Assembly: GCA_001875345.1 (NCBI GenBank)
Contig: MIZA01000023.1
Span: 1-58,515 of the forward strand
Reading direction: 5' to 3'
Length of the DNA stretch: 58,515 bases
Source: Marine Group III euryarchaeote CG-Epi1
GTDB lineage: Archaea > Thermoplasmatota > Poseidoniia > MGIII > CG-Epi1
Program-made: the position numbers and the translations under genes
In this document: in pieces, positions 7,342-15,412 of the stretch
How positions within the stretch are numbered: the stretch's first letter is position 1
Layout: each line of letters opens with the position of its first letter
Notes under the pieces: model-generated
Told to the model about the DNA's origin: nothing
The model's input: only the letters and a program-made list of their open reading frames with translations
The model's database searches: none

Positions 7342-7758
7342 ATGTCTGATTCTGATGCTGAACTTCGAAGACTCGTTAATGCGCTTCCACAATATGAAGA
7401 ACAAATTCGATATTGGGAGTCCCAGCTTGATGCTATATCAAACGTTAAGGCAGACATTTTTCAAGCACAGGATACTATCAACGGAATGATTAAATCAGAA
7501 AAAAGCAATGAAATGCTTGTCCCTGTTGGACATAATACTTCTATTTTTGCTACTATAAATGATATGGATCGAGTTTTGGTAGGAATAGGTTCAAGAGTTT
7601 ACATGGAAACTACAAGAGAAGATTCTCTAAATCGTCTAAACAAAAGGTTAGACGATTTGAATACGGCATCACAAACTTATCAGAGTAATTTAGTAAAAAC
7701 ACAACAGGAATATAGTTCAATCCGAGGAAAGATTGAATCCTTACAAGGAGTCCAATAA
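7342..7758 (+). CDS. pfdA: Prefoldin subunit alpha
   Basis: About 138 residues with two long coiled-coil helices (LPQYEEQIRYWESQLDAI... and LNKRLDDLNTASQTYQSNL...) around a central hydrophobic beta-hairpin segment containing NEMLVPVGHNTSIFATI and DRVLVGIGSRVYMETT. This is the archaeal alpha-type prefoldin plan, which has four hairpin strands. The hexamer captures unfolded protein and passes it to the thermosome. ATG 7342 is preferred because the in-frame extension back to 7297 does not look like prefoldin. It directly precedes ftsY and overlaps it by one base (TAATG), a pairing common in archaea. Confidence 0.85.
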   Translation: MSDSDAELRRLVNALPQYEEQIRYWESQLDAISNVKADIFQAQDTINGMIKSEKSNEMLVPVGHNTSIFATINDMDRVLVGIGSRVYMETTREDSLNRLNKRLDDLNTASQTYQSNLVKTQQEYSSIRGKIESLQGVQ

Positions 7759-8714
7759 TGTTTAAGGCACTAAGAGAAAAATTACTAGGGGCTAGTAAGC
7801 AGGCGGAAGAAGAGCTTGATCCGAAATTGAACTTGGATTATGAAACATTTAGACCTGAAGAAAGAGAAAGTGGCGCAGTAATCAGAGAATCACATTTAGA
7901 AAATGTTCTTTGGGAGATGGAATTAGCTTTACTTCAATCTGATGTTGCAATGGAAGCTCTCGAAGAAATGAAAGCAATAATCAAAAAACGTTTGGTTGGT
8001 TTGAGAGTTGAAAACCGTTCAGAAATTGTACCAACAATTGAAAAAGCCCTAAAGGCTAGTTTGGTAGAATTATTATCTAAAAATGTATTCAATCCTGATA
8101 TTTTACTAGAAGATAGAGAAACTCCGTTGGTAGTTGCATTTGTTGGAGTTAATGGTACTGGAAAAACAACAAGTATTGCAAGAATTACTCATTGGCTTAA
8201 GGAAAATGGGAAGAGTGTAGTTTTAGCAGCTGCAGATACTTTTAGAGCTGGAGCAATAGAGCAATTAGATTTACACGCAACAAAATTAGGTTGTAAAATA
8301 ATTAAACATCAATCAGGAGGAGATCCTGCAGCAGTAGCCTTTGATGCTGTTGAACACGCAAAAGCAAAACATAGAGATATTGTTTTGATAGACACAGCCG
8401 GAAGAATGCAAACAAATTCTAATTTGATGGATGAAATGAAGAAGATAAGAAGGGTGGCAAGTCCAGACTTAGTCATATTCGTAGGCGATTCATTAGCTGG
8501 CAATGATGCAGTTGAGCAAGCTAAGAAGTTCCATGAAGCGGTGGATATCGATGCTGTCGTTTTGACTAAATTAGATGTTGATGCGAAAGGCGGAGCTGCG
8601 CTCAGTATATCTTCAGCAATTGATAAGCCAATAGCCTTTGTAGGTATTGGACAAGAATACGAAGATATTATGCCGTTTGATGCGGCTTGGATTGTTGAAA
8701 GAATTTTTGCTTAA
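7758..8714 (+). CDS. ftsY: Signal recognition particle receptor FtsY (SRP54-type GTPase)
   Basis: A 318-residue protein with the N helical-bundle domain (about 1-110) and G domain. GTPase motifs are in order: VGVNGTGKTTSIARI (P-loop), AADTFRAGAIEQL, IDTAGRM, LTKLDVDAKGG and FVGIGQ. It docks the SRP-ribosome complex at the membrane for co-translational targeting. The acidic A domain found in many bacterial FtsY proteins is nearly absent, as is usual for short archaeal forms. Its RNA partner, the SRP RNA, is also in this window at about 31.9-32.2 kb. It is co-transcribed with pfdA. Confidence 0.95.
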   Translation: MFKALREKLLGASKQAEEELDPKLNLDYETFRPEERESGAVIRESHLENVLWEMELALLQSDVAMEALEEMKAIIKKRLVGLRVENRSEIVPTIEKALKASLVELLSKNVFNPDILLEDRETPLVVAFVGVNGTGKTTSIARITHWLKENGKSVVLAAADTFRAGAIEQLDLHATKLGCKIIKHQSGGDPAAVAFDAVEHAKAKHRDIVLIDTAGRMQTNSNLMDEMKKIRRVASPDLVIFVGDSLAGNDAVEQAKKFHEAVDIDAVVLTKLDVDAKGGAALSISSAIDKPIAFVGIGQEYEDIMPFDAAWIVERIFA

Positions 8715-8744
8715 TCTTAAATAATAAAATGCTTTCGTAATCAC

Positions 8745-9041
8745 ATGGTAGTTTACGAGGTAAATCTGCATGTTGAAGCAATTGCAGCTGATGAATATTC
8801 GGAATGGTTAGGTCCACATATCGAGCAAATATTAGAGATAGAAGGTTTTCAGAAAGCAGATTGGTTTGTTTGTGATTCAGATGATGATAAAGTCCATTGG
8901 TCCATTAGATATTATTTGGATAGTAGAGAATCTTTAGAAAATTATCAGAAAAATCATGCTCCAGCTCTCATACAAGAGGGAATAGATAAATTTGGAAAGT
9001 ATCTGAAAAGTGATAGAAGAGTAATGCAGATTAAAGCATAG
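8745..9041 (+). CDS. DUF4286 family protein
   Basis: A 98-residue protein of alpha/beta ferredoxin-like, dimeric-barrel appearance. VVYEVNLHVEAIAADEYSEWLGPHIEQILEIEGFQKADWF is followed by an acidic turn, WSIRYYLDSRESLENYQKNHAPAL and a basic C-terminal helix. This is the pattern of DUF4286 proteins, small and of unknown function. It sits 30 nt downstream of ftsY and may be the third gene of that transcript. It is convergent with the flavoprotein gene. Confidence 0.75.
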   Translation: MVVYEVNLHVEAIAADEYSEWLGPHIEQILEIEGFQKADWFVCDSDDDKVHWSIRYYLDSRESLENYQKNHAPALIQEGIDKFGKYLKSDRRVMQIKA

Positions 9042-9055
9042 TTTGGATTAACTAA

Positions 9056-10828
9056 TTATTCCAAAAGCCTACCGTCAACAGTAAGATCATTGACTTTTTT
9101 CATTGGTTCTTCTAATTCTTTAGGTAGGTGCGCGACGTTTCTGGAGGTTACAACTTGCTTTCCAGATTCTTCGTGAACTAAATAATTTACATTCTGAGAA
9201 TTCGAAGTATCTTTGAAGTCACTCCTCTGGTGAGCTCCCCTGCTTTCAGTTCGTTCAATAGCACATCTTATTGTAGCTTCAGCACTATCTATAGATCCAA
9301 GTAGGTCTAACGCTATAGCTAAATCAGAGAATCCTTCCGCATTTGGTCGAACATCAATGTTCGAAGATGCAGCTTTAATCTTCATTAACTCATTAAGTCC
9401 TTCTTCTAATCCTTTTCCAGATCTAACTACGCCGCAATACTTCCACATAATGTCTCTGACAGCTCTTTGTAGGGGTCTTGCCAGCTCATCACCTTTCTTA
9501 GTGAGGTTATCGAGCTCGAGATCTGCGTTTTTTATAATTTCTCTATTTCTTTTTTGTAAGTCTAAATTAGATGAAAATTTGGCAGCCTCCTCACCAGAAA
9601 TTTTACCAAATACAAGTATCTCAGCTAGTGAATTGCCGCCTAATCTATTTGCCCCGTGAACTCCGGAAGTACACTCACCTGCAGCGTACAGACCTTTGAC
9701 ATTGGTGCTATGGGTTTCTGCATTAACTACAATGCCTCCCATACTGTAATGCGCAGTAGGTGCTACTTCCATCGGTGACTTTGAAATGTCCAACATCTGA
9801 GATTCCATAAATTGCCTGTACATTCTAGGCAATTTTTCTAATATCTTATCTTTACCTATGTGGCTTACATCAAGGTAAACTCCATTATTCTTAGTTCCCC
9901 TTCCTTCAGAAATTTCAGTATAGTTGGCCAACGCAACACGATCTCTAGTTGATAGTTCCATTCTGTCAGGATCATAATTCTTCATGTATCTCTCTCCCTC
10001 AAAATTAGTTAAGTACCCGCCCTCGCCTCTGACAGCCTCGGTAACTAGTGTTCCAGCTAAAGATTCTGGATATACCATTCCTGTTGGATGAAATTGAACC
10101 ATTTCCATGTCGGCAAGATAGCATCCAGCCTGCAAAGCCAGTCTCATGGCATCACCGGTATTTTCATCTCTTCGGCTGGAACTTCTCCTCCAAATTCTAG
10201 TATGCCCTCCAGCAGCTAAAACAACTGAATCTGCTAGATACACGGTTCTTTCACCAGTTACTATGTCAAATGCGGTGGCTCCAAAACATTGGTAATCTTC
10301 ATCTTGTTTATCGACCAATAATTTTGAAACATATGTCATATCTTTGATAGGAATATTTAGTTCCTCAACTTTATCAAGTAATGTACTAAGTATAGCACGT
10401 CCTGTGTAATCCCCTGCGTAGCAGGTTCTTCTGTAGGTGTGTGCTCCAAAGTATCGCTGGTCAGGATCACCATTAGGAGTCTTAGCAAATGGCGTTCCCC
10501 AGTCAATCAATTCATTTATTCTGTTTGGAGCATCTTTGACTAGTATTTCAACGGTTTTTGGGTCAGCTATATTGTAGCCTTCTTGGTAAGTGTCTACAAA
10601 GTGCTGTATCCATGTATCTTCGGGATCAACAGTACCTAATACTGCATTAATTCCACCGGCAGCTAAAGTGGTGTGAGCATCATTCCGAATTCTCTTTCCG
10701 ATAATCAAGACTTCAGACCCTTCTTCGTGCGCAGCAATTGCAGCACGTAAACCAGCTCCACCTGATCCTATTACGAGTACGTTACAAGCGTTAGTTCTGT
10801 AGCCATTTTTCATAGTTACGGAATACAC
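9056..10828 (-). CDS. sdhA: Succinate dehydrogenase/fumarate reductase-type flavoprotein subunit
   Basis: A 590-residue FAD enzyme. The dinucleotide fold is at the N-terminus (VLVIGSGGAGLRAAI). NDAHTTLAAGGINA carries the His that binds FAD covalently in SdhA/FrdA; L-aspartate oxidase lacks it. Substrate-site elements include MEMVQFHPTG, TEAVRGEGG, STRDRVA and SMGGIVVNAE. The C-terminal helical domain ends in VDGRLLE. It oxidises succinate or reduces fumarate as part of a membrane complex. No iron-sulfur or membrane anchor subunit lies next to it; the next genes are geranylgeranyl reductase and CutA. The partner genes must be elsewhere, or it works alone. An aspartate oxidase role is less likely because of the His. 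Confidence 0.85.
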   Translation of the reverse strand: MYSVTMKNGYRTNACNVLVIGSGGAGLRAAIAAHEEGSEVLIIGKRIRNDAHTTLAAGGINAVLGTVDPEDTWIQHFVDTYQEGYNIADPKTVEILVKDAPNRINELIDWGTPFAKTPNGDPDQRYFGAHTYRRTCYAGDYTGRAILSTLLDKVEELNIPIKDMTYVSKLLVDKQDEDYQCFGATAFDIVTGERTVYLADSVVLAAGGHTRIWRRSSSRRDENTGDAMRLALQAGCYLADMEMVQFHPTGMVYPESLAGTLVTEAVRGEGGYLTNFEGERYMKNYDPDRMELSTRDRVALANYTEISEGRGTKNNGVYLDVSHIGKDKILEKLPRMYRQFMESQMLDISKSPMEVAPTAHYSMGGIVVNAETHSTNVKGLYAAGECTSGVHGANRLGGNSLAEILVFGKISGEEAAKFSSNLDLQKRNREIIKNADLELDNLTKKGDELARPLQRAVRDIMWKYCGVVRSGKGLEEGLNELMKIKAASSNIDVRPNAEGFSDLAIALDLLGSIDSAEATIRCAIERTESRGAHQRSDFKDTSNSQNVNYLVHEESGKQVVTSRNVAHLPKELEEPMKKVNDLTVDGRLLE

Positions 10829-10863
10829 TAGAAACCGACATATAAGGGATGGGTTAACTTAGC

Positions 10864-12087
10864 TCAACCTAGACCAAAATAAGGATATCTTATTGCATCA
10901 AATACTGCCCTAGTGATTGGTTTTCTTTTTCCAAGTCCACCTGGAGTTACTCCTAAGAATAAATCCGCAAAGATTTCACACAGCTTTTCATCACGAGTTC
11001 CATAGTAAACCATCCTTTCAGGTAATTTCAATGCCATAAGTGCGAAGAAAGATAAATCTCTCAATTCTTTACCGAACACTTTGTTCCAATCACGATGATA
11101 TTGATCCAAATTCTTTTGTGAGAAATCATTAGTTTCTAAAGCTTTTTTGATAGTATCAATTGCAATCTTACCTGCATGCATTCCATAATATATTCCCTCA
11201 CCAGAAAGTGGAGATACCATTCCTGCTGAATCTCCCACAAGTAAAGTATAGTCCATAGTTGTAGCCTTTATTGGCCCATCAAGAGGAAGAGGTGCACCTT
11301 TCACAGGAGGAACTTCCTGATCTTTTGGGAAATACCCGTCTTCTTTCAATAAGTTAATGTAATCTGTCCATATCTCTTTGATTTTTATGGATTTAATTGT
11401 TCTGTTGTATCCTCCAAACCCAATGTTCAATATTTCTTTTTTTGGGAAAACCCAGCCATATCCTTCGATTCCACCTGGCTTGAAATGTACAAGTAATGAG
11501 CTATTTTTACTGTAAGTTTTGTCAATAAATTCTTTTCCAACGTGCGGTTCCCACATCAGTGCAGTTCCCATTTGGCTGTCGCTCCAAGGTTTGATGTTTC
11601 TTTTTTCTCTAATCATTGAGGCTAACTTATCAGCTGGACCGGTGGCGCCAACAACCATTTTACCTTTGAAATCACCATTAGAAGTTTTTACCGTAACTCC
11701 TCCATTAAATTCATAATCTTTGATTCGAGTTTGGGTCATAATTTCAGCACCTACATCTCTGGCAGCTTCCAAAACTGCATTATCAAATACGGTTCTTGTA
11801 ATGTTCCAAGGAGTTCCTACTGGAAATTCATAGTCTATTTGATATTTCATTGATGGAGAGTAGAGATTAACGTCTCGTGATGGACATTCAATAATAGGTT
11901 TGATGTATTTTTCTAATTCAGGTAATTCATCGAATAGTCTTGCGGTCAATAATCCACCACAAGCTTTGTCTCTTGGGAATTTGGATTTATCTAATAATAA
12001 AACTTTCATACCTGCTTTTGCAGCATAAAAGGCAGTAGTTGATCCTGCAGGACCTCCTCCACATACGATTACGTCATATTCAGTCAT
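10864..12087 (-). CDS. Geranylgeranyl reductase family flavoprotein
   Basis: A 407-residue FAD-dependent reductase. YDVIVCGGGPAGSTTAFYAAKAG is the FAD-binding start, and SKFPRDKACGGLL carries the conserved CxGG-type cysteine segment of archaeal GGRs. The second FAD motif is YTLLVGDSAGMVSPLSGEGI. In archaea the enzyme saturates the geranylgeranyl chains of ether lipids or the side chain of menaquinone and related isoprenoids. The start overlaps the cutA end by 8 nt, and sdhA follows 36 nt downstream, so cutA-ggr-sdhA look like one transcript. The exact lipid substrate cannot be read from sequence. Confidence 0.9.
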   Translation of the reverse strand: MTEYDVIVCGGGPAGSTTAFYAAKAGMKVLLLDKSKFPRDKACGGLLTARLFDELPELEKYIKPIIECPSRDVNLYSPSMKYQIDYEFPVGTPWNITRTVFDNAVLEAARDVGAEIMTQTRIKDYEFNGGVTVKTSNGDFKGKMVVGATGPADKLASMIREKRNIKPWSDSQMGTALMWEPHVGKEFIDKTYSKNSSLLVHFKPGGIEGYGWVFPKKEILNIGFGGYNRTIKSIKIKEIWTDYINLLKEDGYFPKDQEVPPVKGAPLPLDGPIKATTMDYTLLVGDSAGMVSPLSGEGIYYGMHAGKIAIDTIKKALETNDFSQKNLDQYHRDWNKVFGKELRDLSFFALMALKLPERMVYYGTRDEKLCEIFADLFLGVTPGGLGKRKPITRAVFDAIRYPYFGLG

Positions 12088-12385
12088 TATTGTTTACCCA
12101 ATCCTTGAAAGGTTTGTGCGAATCATCCCAGGGGAATGATACGATAGCAGGCATGGAGTAGGGGTGGTTTTTAACGATATACTTTTCTAAATCATCAAAT
12201 TTCTTCTTGGAAGTTTTAATCAAAATGATGTGTTCAGTATCGTCTCTTAGCTCACCTTCCCATGAATAAATCGTTCTAACTGGCCAAAAGTTACAGCATG
12301 AGCCTAACTTAGCCACTACAATTTCTTTTGCAAGAGTTTCGGCACTTTTTTCGTCTGGTGCTGTAGTGTAGACAGTTATACTCAT
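12080..12385 (-). CDS. cutA: CutA-like divalent cation tolerance protein
   Basis: A 101-residue trimeric ferredoxin-like protein. ITVYTTAPDEKSAETLAKEIV, LGSCCNFWPVRTIYSWEGEL (the conserved cysteine and IYxWxG) and YIVKNHPYSMPAIVSFPW (hPYe.P.ii) are all CutA1 hallmarks, and the length is full. Its role is debated (metal tolerance or signalling). It is the first gene of the minus-strand cutA-ggr-sdhA group and divergent from the ribosomal operon. Confidence 0.92.
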   Translation of the reverse strand: MSITVYTTAPDEKSAETLAKEIVVAKLGSCCNFWPVRTIYSWEGELRDDTEHIILIKTSKKKFDDLEKYIVKNHPYSMPAIVSFPWDDSHKPFKDWVNNND

Positions 12386-12406
12386 CCATTATTCATTTCG
12401 AGCATG

Positions 12407-12414
12407 TATTAAAT
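12407..12414 (+). promoter_or_regulatory. TATA box of the L7Ae ribosomal operon
   Basis: TATTAAAT in the 105-bp divergent gap between cutA and rpl7ae. Initiation about 25 nt on would leave a leader of about 55 nt before ATG 12491. Other boxes are possible. Confidence 0.4.
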
Positions 12415-12490
12415 AGTCCCCCTTTCGTAGCGAACAACTCGCGTTTAACCCGTGATTAATGAAGACAAACGTCTGAAAGAGGTAAAAAAA

Positions 12491-12862
12491 ATGGCAAACC
12501 CGTTATTTGTAACATACGAAGCTCCTTCCGAGCTATCAGAGAAAGCGTACCTTGCAGCTGAAACTGCAAGAGATGGTGGTAAAGTTAGAAAAGGTTCTAA
12601 TGAAGTCACTAAGATTATTGAAAGAGGTCAAGCTAAATTGGTCATAATGGCTCTTGACGTTGAACCTCCTGAAATTCTTGCACACTTACCAATGCTTTGT
12701 GAGGAGAAACAAATCCCTTACACATATGTCCCATCCAGAGATGAACTTGGTAAAGCCGCAGGTTTGAAAGTAACAACTGCAGCTATTGCAATAACCGAAA
12801 TTGGAAAGAAAAAAGGCGCTTTAGAAGAAGTCGTTAAGGCTATTCAAGCAGCTAAGAAGTAA
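12491..12862 (+). CDS. rpl7ae: Ribosomal protein L7Ae (kink-turn binding)
   Basis: About 123 residues. [33 protein letters not shown] is the L7Ae/L30e RNA-binding signature (KGxNEvTK), followed by [26 protein letters not shown]. It binds kink-turns in 23S rRNA, in box C/D and H/ACA guide RNAs, and in archaeal RNase P. ATG 12491 is chosen over 12452 because it begins at the usual L7Ae N-terminus (MANPLFV) and is preceded by GAAAGAGGT. First gene of a four-gene operon with S28e, L24e and NDK. Confidence 0.95.
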   Translation: MANPLFVTYEAPSELSEKAYLAAETARDGGKVRKGSNEVTKIIERGQAKLVIMALDVEPPEILAHLPMLCEEKQIPYTYVPSRDELGKAAGLKVTTAAIAITEIGKKKGALEEVVKAIQAAKK

Positions 12863-12867
12863 TAACA

Positions 12868-13071
12868 ATGGACGGAATTCCTGCACAAGTCGTTGAAGTA
12901 CTCGGGCGTACCGGAATGAGAGGTGAAGCCACTTCTGTCAAAGTTAGAGTACTTGATGGCGATGACCGTGGCCGTATCATTAGGCGTAATGTATTAGGTC
13001 CCGTAGATATTGGAGATCAATTATTATTGATGGACTCCTCCAGAGAAGCTAAAGCATTAGATAGGAGATAG
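12868..13071 (+). CDS. rps28e: Ribosomal protein S28e
   Basis: A 67-residue OB-fold protein. PAQVVEVLGRTGMRGEATSVKVRV and RIIRRNVLGPVDIGDQLLL are diagnostic for S28e at full length. It belongs to the small subunit near the mRNA exit site. It starts 6 nt after rpl7ae, the conserved archaeal order. Confidence 0.96.
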   Translation: MDGIPAQVVEVLGRTGMRGEATSVKVRVLDGDDRGRIIRRNVLGPVDIGDQLLLMDSSREAKALDRR

Positions 13072-13073
13072 AA

Positions 13074-13265
13074 ATGGTTGAAACTAAAAAATGTTCATTT
13101 ACAGGAAAACCAATTCCACCAGGAACTGGTATGATGTATGTAAAGAAAACTGGTCAGGTTCTGTATTTTATTAATTCTAAAGCTAAAAAGAACTATATTG
13201 AATTGGGAAGAGTTCCAGCACGTACTCGCTGGACTGATGTAGCAAGAAAGAAGAGAGAGCAATGA
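13074..13265 (+). CDS. rpl24e: Ribosomal protein L24e
   Basis: A 63-residue zinc-ribbon-like large-subunit protein. CSFTGKPIPPGTGMMYVKKTG and INSKAKKNYIELGRVPARTRWT match L24e. Typical L24e has four cysteines (CxxC..CxxxC). Here only the first Cys is kept; the second position reads as T and the last pair as S and N, so zinc binding is probably lost. Starts 3 nt after rps28e. Confidence 0.94.
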   Translation: MVETKKCSFTGKPIPPGTGMMYVKKTGQVLYFINSKAKKNYIELGRVPARTRWTDVARKKREQ

Positions 13266-13714
13266 GTAAAGAAACAACCTACGTAATGGTTAAACCAGAT
13301 GGTGTCCAACGTGGTTTAGTTGGAGAAATTATTCGTAGATTTGAACAAAAAGGTTTACAATTAGTTGGATTAAAGCAAACTATACCTTCAGAAGAAATAG
13401 CAAAGAAGCATTATGATGTACACTCAGACAAACCCTTCTTCTCAGGTTTGATCAAATTCATTACAAGTGGTCCAGTAATTTGTATGGCTTGGTCAGGAAC
13501 TGATGCAATAAGTGTTTCACGAAATCTAATAGGACCTACAAACGGCAGAGATGCTGGCCCAGGTACAATTAGAGGGGATTTTGGAATGGATATTGGATTC
13601 AATATGATTCACGGTTCAGACGCTGCCGAAACAGCACAATTTGAGCTTGGTTTGTGGTTTCCAGAAGGTCTTAATGAATGGACTCAAGACAGTTTATCTT
13701 GGGTTTATGAATAA
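13262..13714 (+). CDS. ndk: Nucleoside diphosphate kinase
   Basis: A 150-residue enzyme. TYVMVKPDGVQRGLVGEII is the N-terminal signature, and the active-site His is in GFNMIHGSDAAETA, just after IGPTNGRDAGPGTIRGDFG. It transfers the gamma-phosphate between nucleoside triphosphates and diphosphates. ATGA overlap with rpl24e. In many archaea this operon continues into infB (aIF5B); here it ends, and purQ follows with its own promoter. Confidence 0.96.
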   Translation: MSKETTYVMVKPDGVQRGLVGEIIRRFEQKGLQLVGLKQTIPSEEIAKKHYDVHSDKPFFSGLIKFITSGPVICMAWSGTDAISVSRNLIGPTNGRDAGPGTIRGDFGMDIGFNMIHGSDAAETAQFELGLWFPEGLNEWTQDSLSWVYE

Positions 13715-13730
13715 TTTTTCAGAACGAAAA

Positions 13731-13738
13731 TTTATAAG
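13731..13738 (+). promoter_or_regulatory. TATA box upstream of purQ
   Basis: TTTATAAG in the 67-bp gap between ndk and purQ, preceded by the purine-rich GAACGAAAA that could serve as a BRE. Predicted initiation near 13760 leaves a short leader before ATG 13782. Confidence 0.6.
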
Positions 13739-13781
13739 ATTTCATAGGTCATAGTTTTAATCCCATTTCTAATGGTAATTA

Positions 13782-14606
13782 ATGTCAAATCCACAGGACT
13801 CGCGAGTAGGCGTTATCCGTATTGAAGGTACTAATTGTGAAGATGAATCGGCTCAGGCTTTTTCCTCATTGGGATGTGATGTTGAGAAAGTTCATCTTAA
13901 GCAATTAGTAGGGGAAGTTGAGCCCTCCAATTGTCGTAATTTAAGTGATTATGATGCGCTATACTTCCCAGGTGGTTTTAGTTCAGGAGACTATGTTAGA
14001 GCTGGAGCAATTTTTGCGTCTAGAATGAAATCAGGATTAAAGTCTCAAATTGACGATTTTATTAGCTCAGGAAAACCAGTTCTGGGAATTTGCAATGGTT
14101 TTCAAATATTAGTAGAATTGGGAGCGTTACCGGGTTCAGATTCAGGAACTACGAAAGTCCCAAATGCAGTTCTTCATACCAATGATTCTAATAGATTTGA
14201 AGCAAGACATGTTAATTTAAAAGTAAATTCATCAAACAAGAGTTTTTTCTTAGATAACTATGAAACAAATCAAGTTTTAGCAATTCCAAATGCTCATGCT
14301 GAGGGAAAATTGATATTGGACAAAGATATGTTAAATGAAATAGAAAATAACAATCAAGTAGCTTTTAGATATTGTAATTCTGAAGGATTACTTGACTCAG
14401 GTTACCCATGGAATCCAAATGGCGCACCCAATGACATTGCAGGCATTACAAACTCTAGAGGAAATGTTTTGGGAATGATGCCTCATCCTGAACGTGTATT
14501 CCACGGATGGCAGCATACAGATTGGACTTCTTCAGGTAAGAAACCAGATGGCCCGGGCGATGGTAGGGCTCTGTTTGAAGGAGTAGTTGAATTTCTTTGC
14601 AAGTAA
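13782..14606 (+). CDS. purQ: Phosphoribosylformylglycinamidine synthase, glutaminase subunit
   Basis: A 274-residue class I glutamine amidotransferase. VGVIRIEGTNCEDESAQAF is the PurQ start, LYFPGGFSSGDYVRAGA follows, the nucleophile Cys is in VLGICNGFQILVE, and the His-Glu pair is in GMMPHPERVFHGW. It supplies ammonia to PurL/PurS for the fourth step of purine synthesis. It is about 40-50 residues longer than bacterial PurQ, like the longer archaeal versions. purL and purS are absent, but purF is 7 kb away on the other strand. The stop overlaps the next gene by 10 nt. Confidence 0.93.
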   Translation: MSNPQDSRVGVIRIEGTNCEDESAQAFSSLGCDVEKVHLKQLVGEVEPSNCRNLSDYDALYFPGGFSSGDYVRAGAIFASRMKSGLKSQIDDFISSGKPVLGICNGFQILVELGALPGSDSGTTKVPNAVLHTNDSNRFEARHVNLKVNSSNKSFFLDNYETNQVLAIPNAHAEGKLILDKDMLNEIENNNQVAFRYCNSEGLLDSGYPWNPNGAPNDIAGITNSRGNVLGMMPHPERVFHGWQHTDWTSSGKKPDGPGDGRALFEGVVEFLCK

Positions 14607-15385
14607 ATGATTTAGACGTTGCAATTAAAGCAGCGATACGAGCTTCTGAAATAATTGCCGAAAGCTATGGAAATTTCAAAGAATTAGATTTCAAATCAGA
14701 TATTGATGTCGTGACAGAAGTTGATTTTAAGTGTGAAGAAGCAATAACTAAGATATTACAAGAAGAAACGCCTGAATATGGAATAATTGCAGAAGAAGGA
14801 ACTAGTTTTCCAGGAGAGAAAGTATGGATAGTAGACCCTTTGGATGGAACTATTAATTTTTCTCATTCGTTTCCGTTGTTTGGACCTTCAATAGGCTTAT
14901 GTAAAGGAAATGAAGTCTTAATTGGCGTAATTGCAGACCCGATACGTAAAGAGCTATTTTACGCTTCTAAAGGAAATGGGGCTTTTTTGAATGATTTGTA
15001 TAACAAAGGAGAACCTAAACGTTTACATGTTTCAAAAATTAAAAATATGAAACAAGCAATCGTAGCTTCAAGTTTACCTTACAACAGAGATGGCGAATAT
15101 TATCAGAGTATGGGCAGTAAATTTGTAGCTCTGGAAAAAGAGATTCAGTCAACAAGGAAACTAGGAATGGCTGCGTTAACCATGGCATATATTGCAGCAG
15201 GCAGGTTAGAGGGATATATTGTCACAGGTGCAAAATCCTGGGATATGGCGGGAGGAATAGCGATATTGGAAGAAGCAGGTGGAAAGATTACAAATTATAA
15301 GGGTGAACCATATACTTTAGACTCATTTGAATGGCTTGCTTCTAATGGCCATTTACATGATAATTTTGTAGATATATACAAATAA
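14597..15385 (+). CDS. Inositol monophosphatase/FBPase family phosphatase
   Basis: A 262-residue Li+-sensitive-type phosphatase. Metal-binding motifs are EEGTSF (motif A), WIVDPLDGTINFSHSFP (motif B) and SWDMAGGIAILEEAGG (C-terminal Asp). Archaeal members often hydrolyse both inositol-1-phosphate and fructose-1,6-bisphosphate, and some act on pAp. Which activity applies is not visible; a pAp role would connect to the sulfotransferase at 3.3 kb only by inference. The start is TTG at 14597 inside the end of purQ, because the domain begins at once (LDVAIKAAIRASEII) and no ATG fits. Confidence 0.88.
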   Translation: MQVNDLDVAIKAAIRASEIIAESYGNFKELDFKSDIDVVTEVDFKCEEAITKILQEETPEYGIIAEEGTSFPGEKVWIVDPLDGTINFSHSFPLFGPSIGLCKGNEVLIGVIADPIRKELFYASKGNGAFLNDLYNKGEPKRLHVSKIKNMKQAIVASSLPYNRDGEYYQSMGSKFVALEKEIQSTRKLGMAALTMAYIAAGRLEGYIVTGAKSWDMAGGIAILEEAGGKITNYKGEPYTLDSFEWLASNGHLHDNFVDIYK

Positions 15386-15412
15386 TTAATTTAGCCAGTT
15401 CCTTGGAGCATT

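Noticed and set aside
12452-12490. N-terminal 13-residue extension of L7Ae ([13 protein letters not shown])
   Set aside because: The family starts at the downstream ATG, which has a better ribosome site; the extension overlaps the leader.
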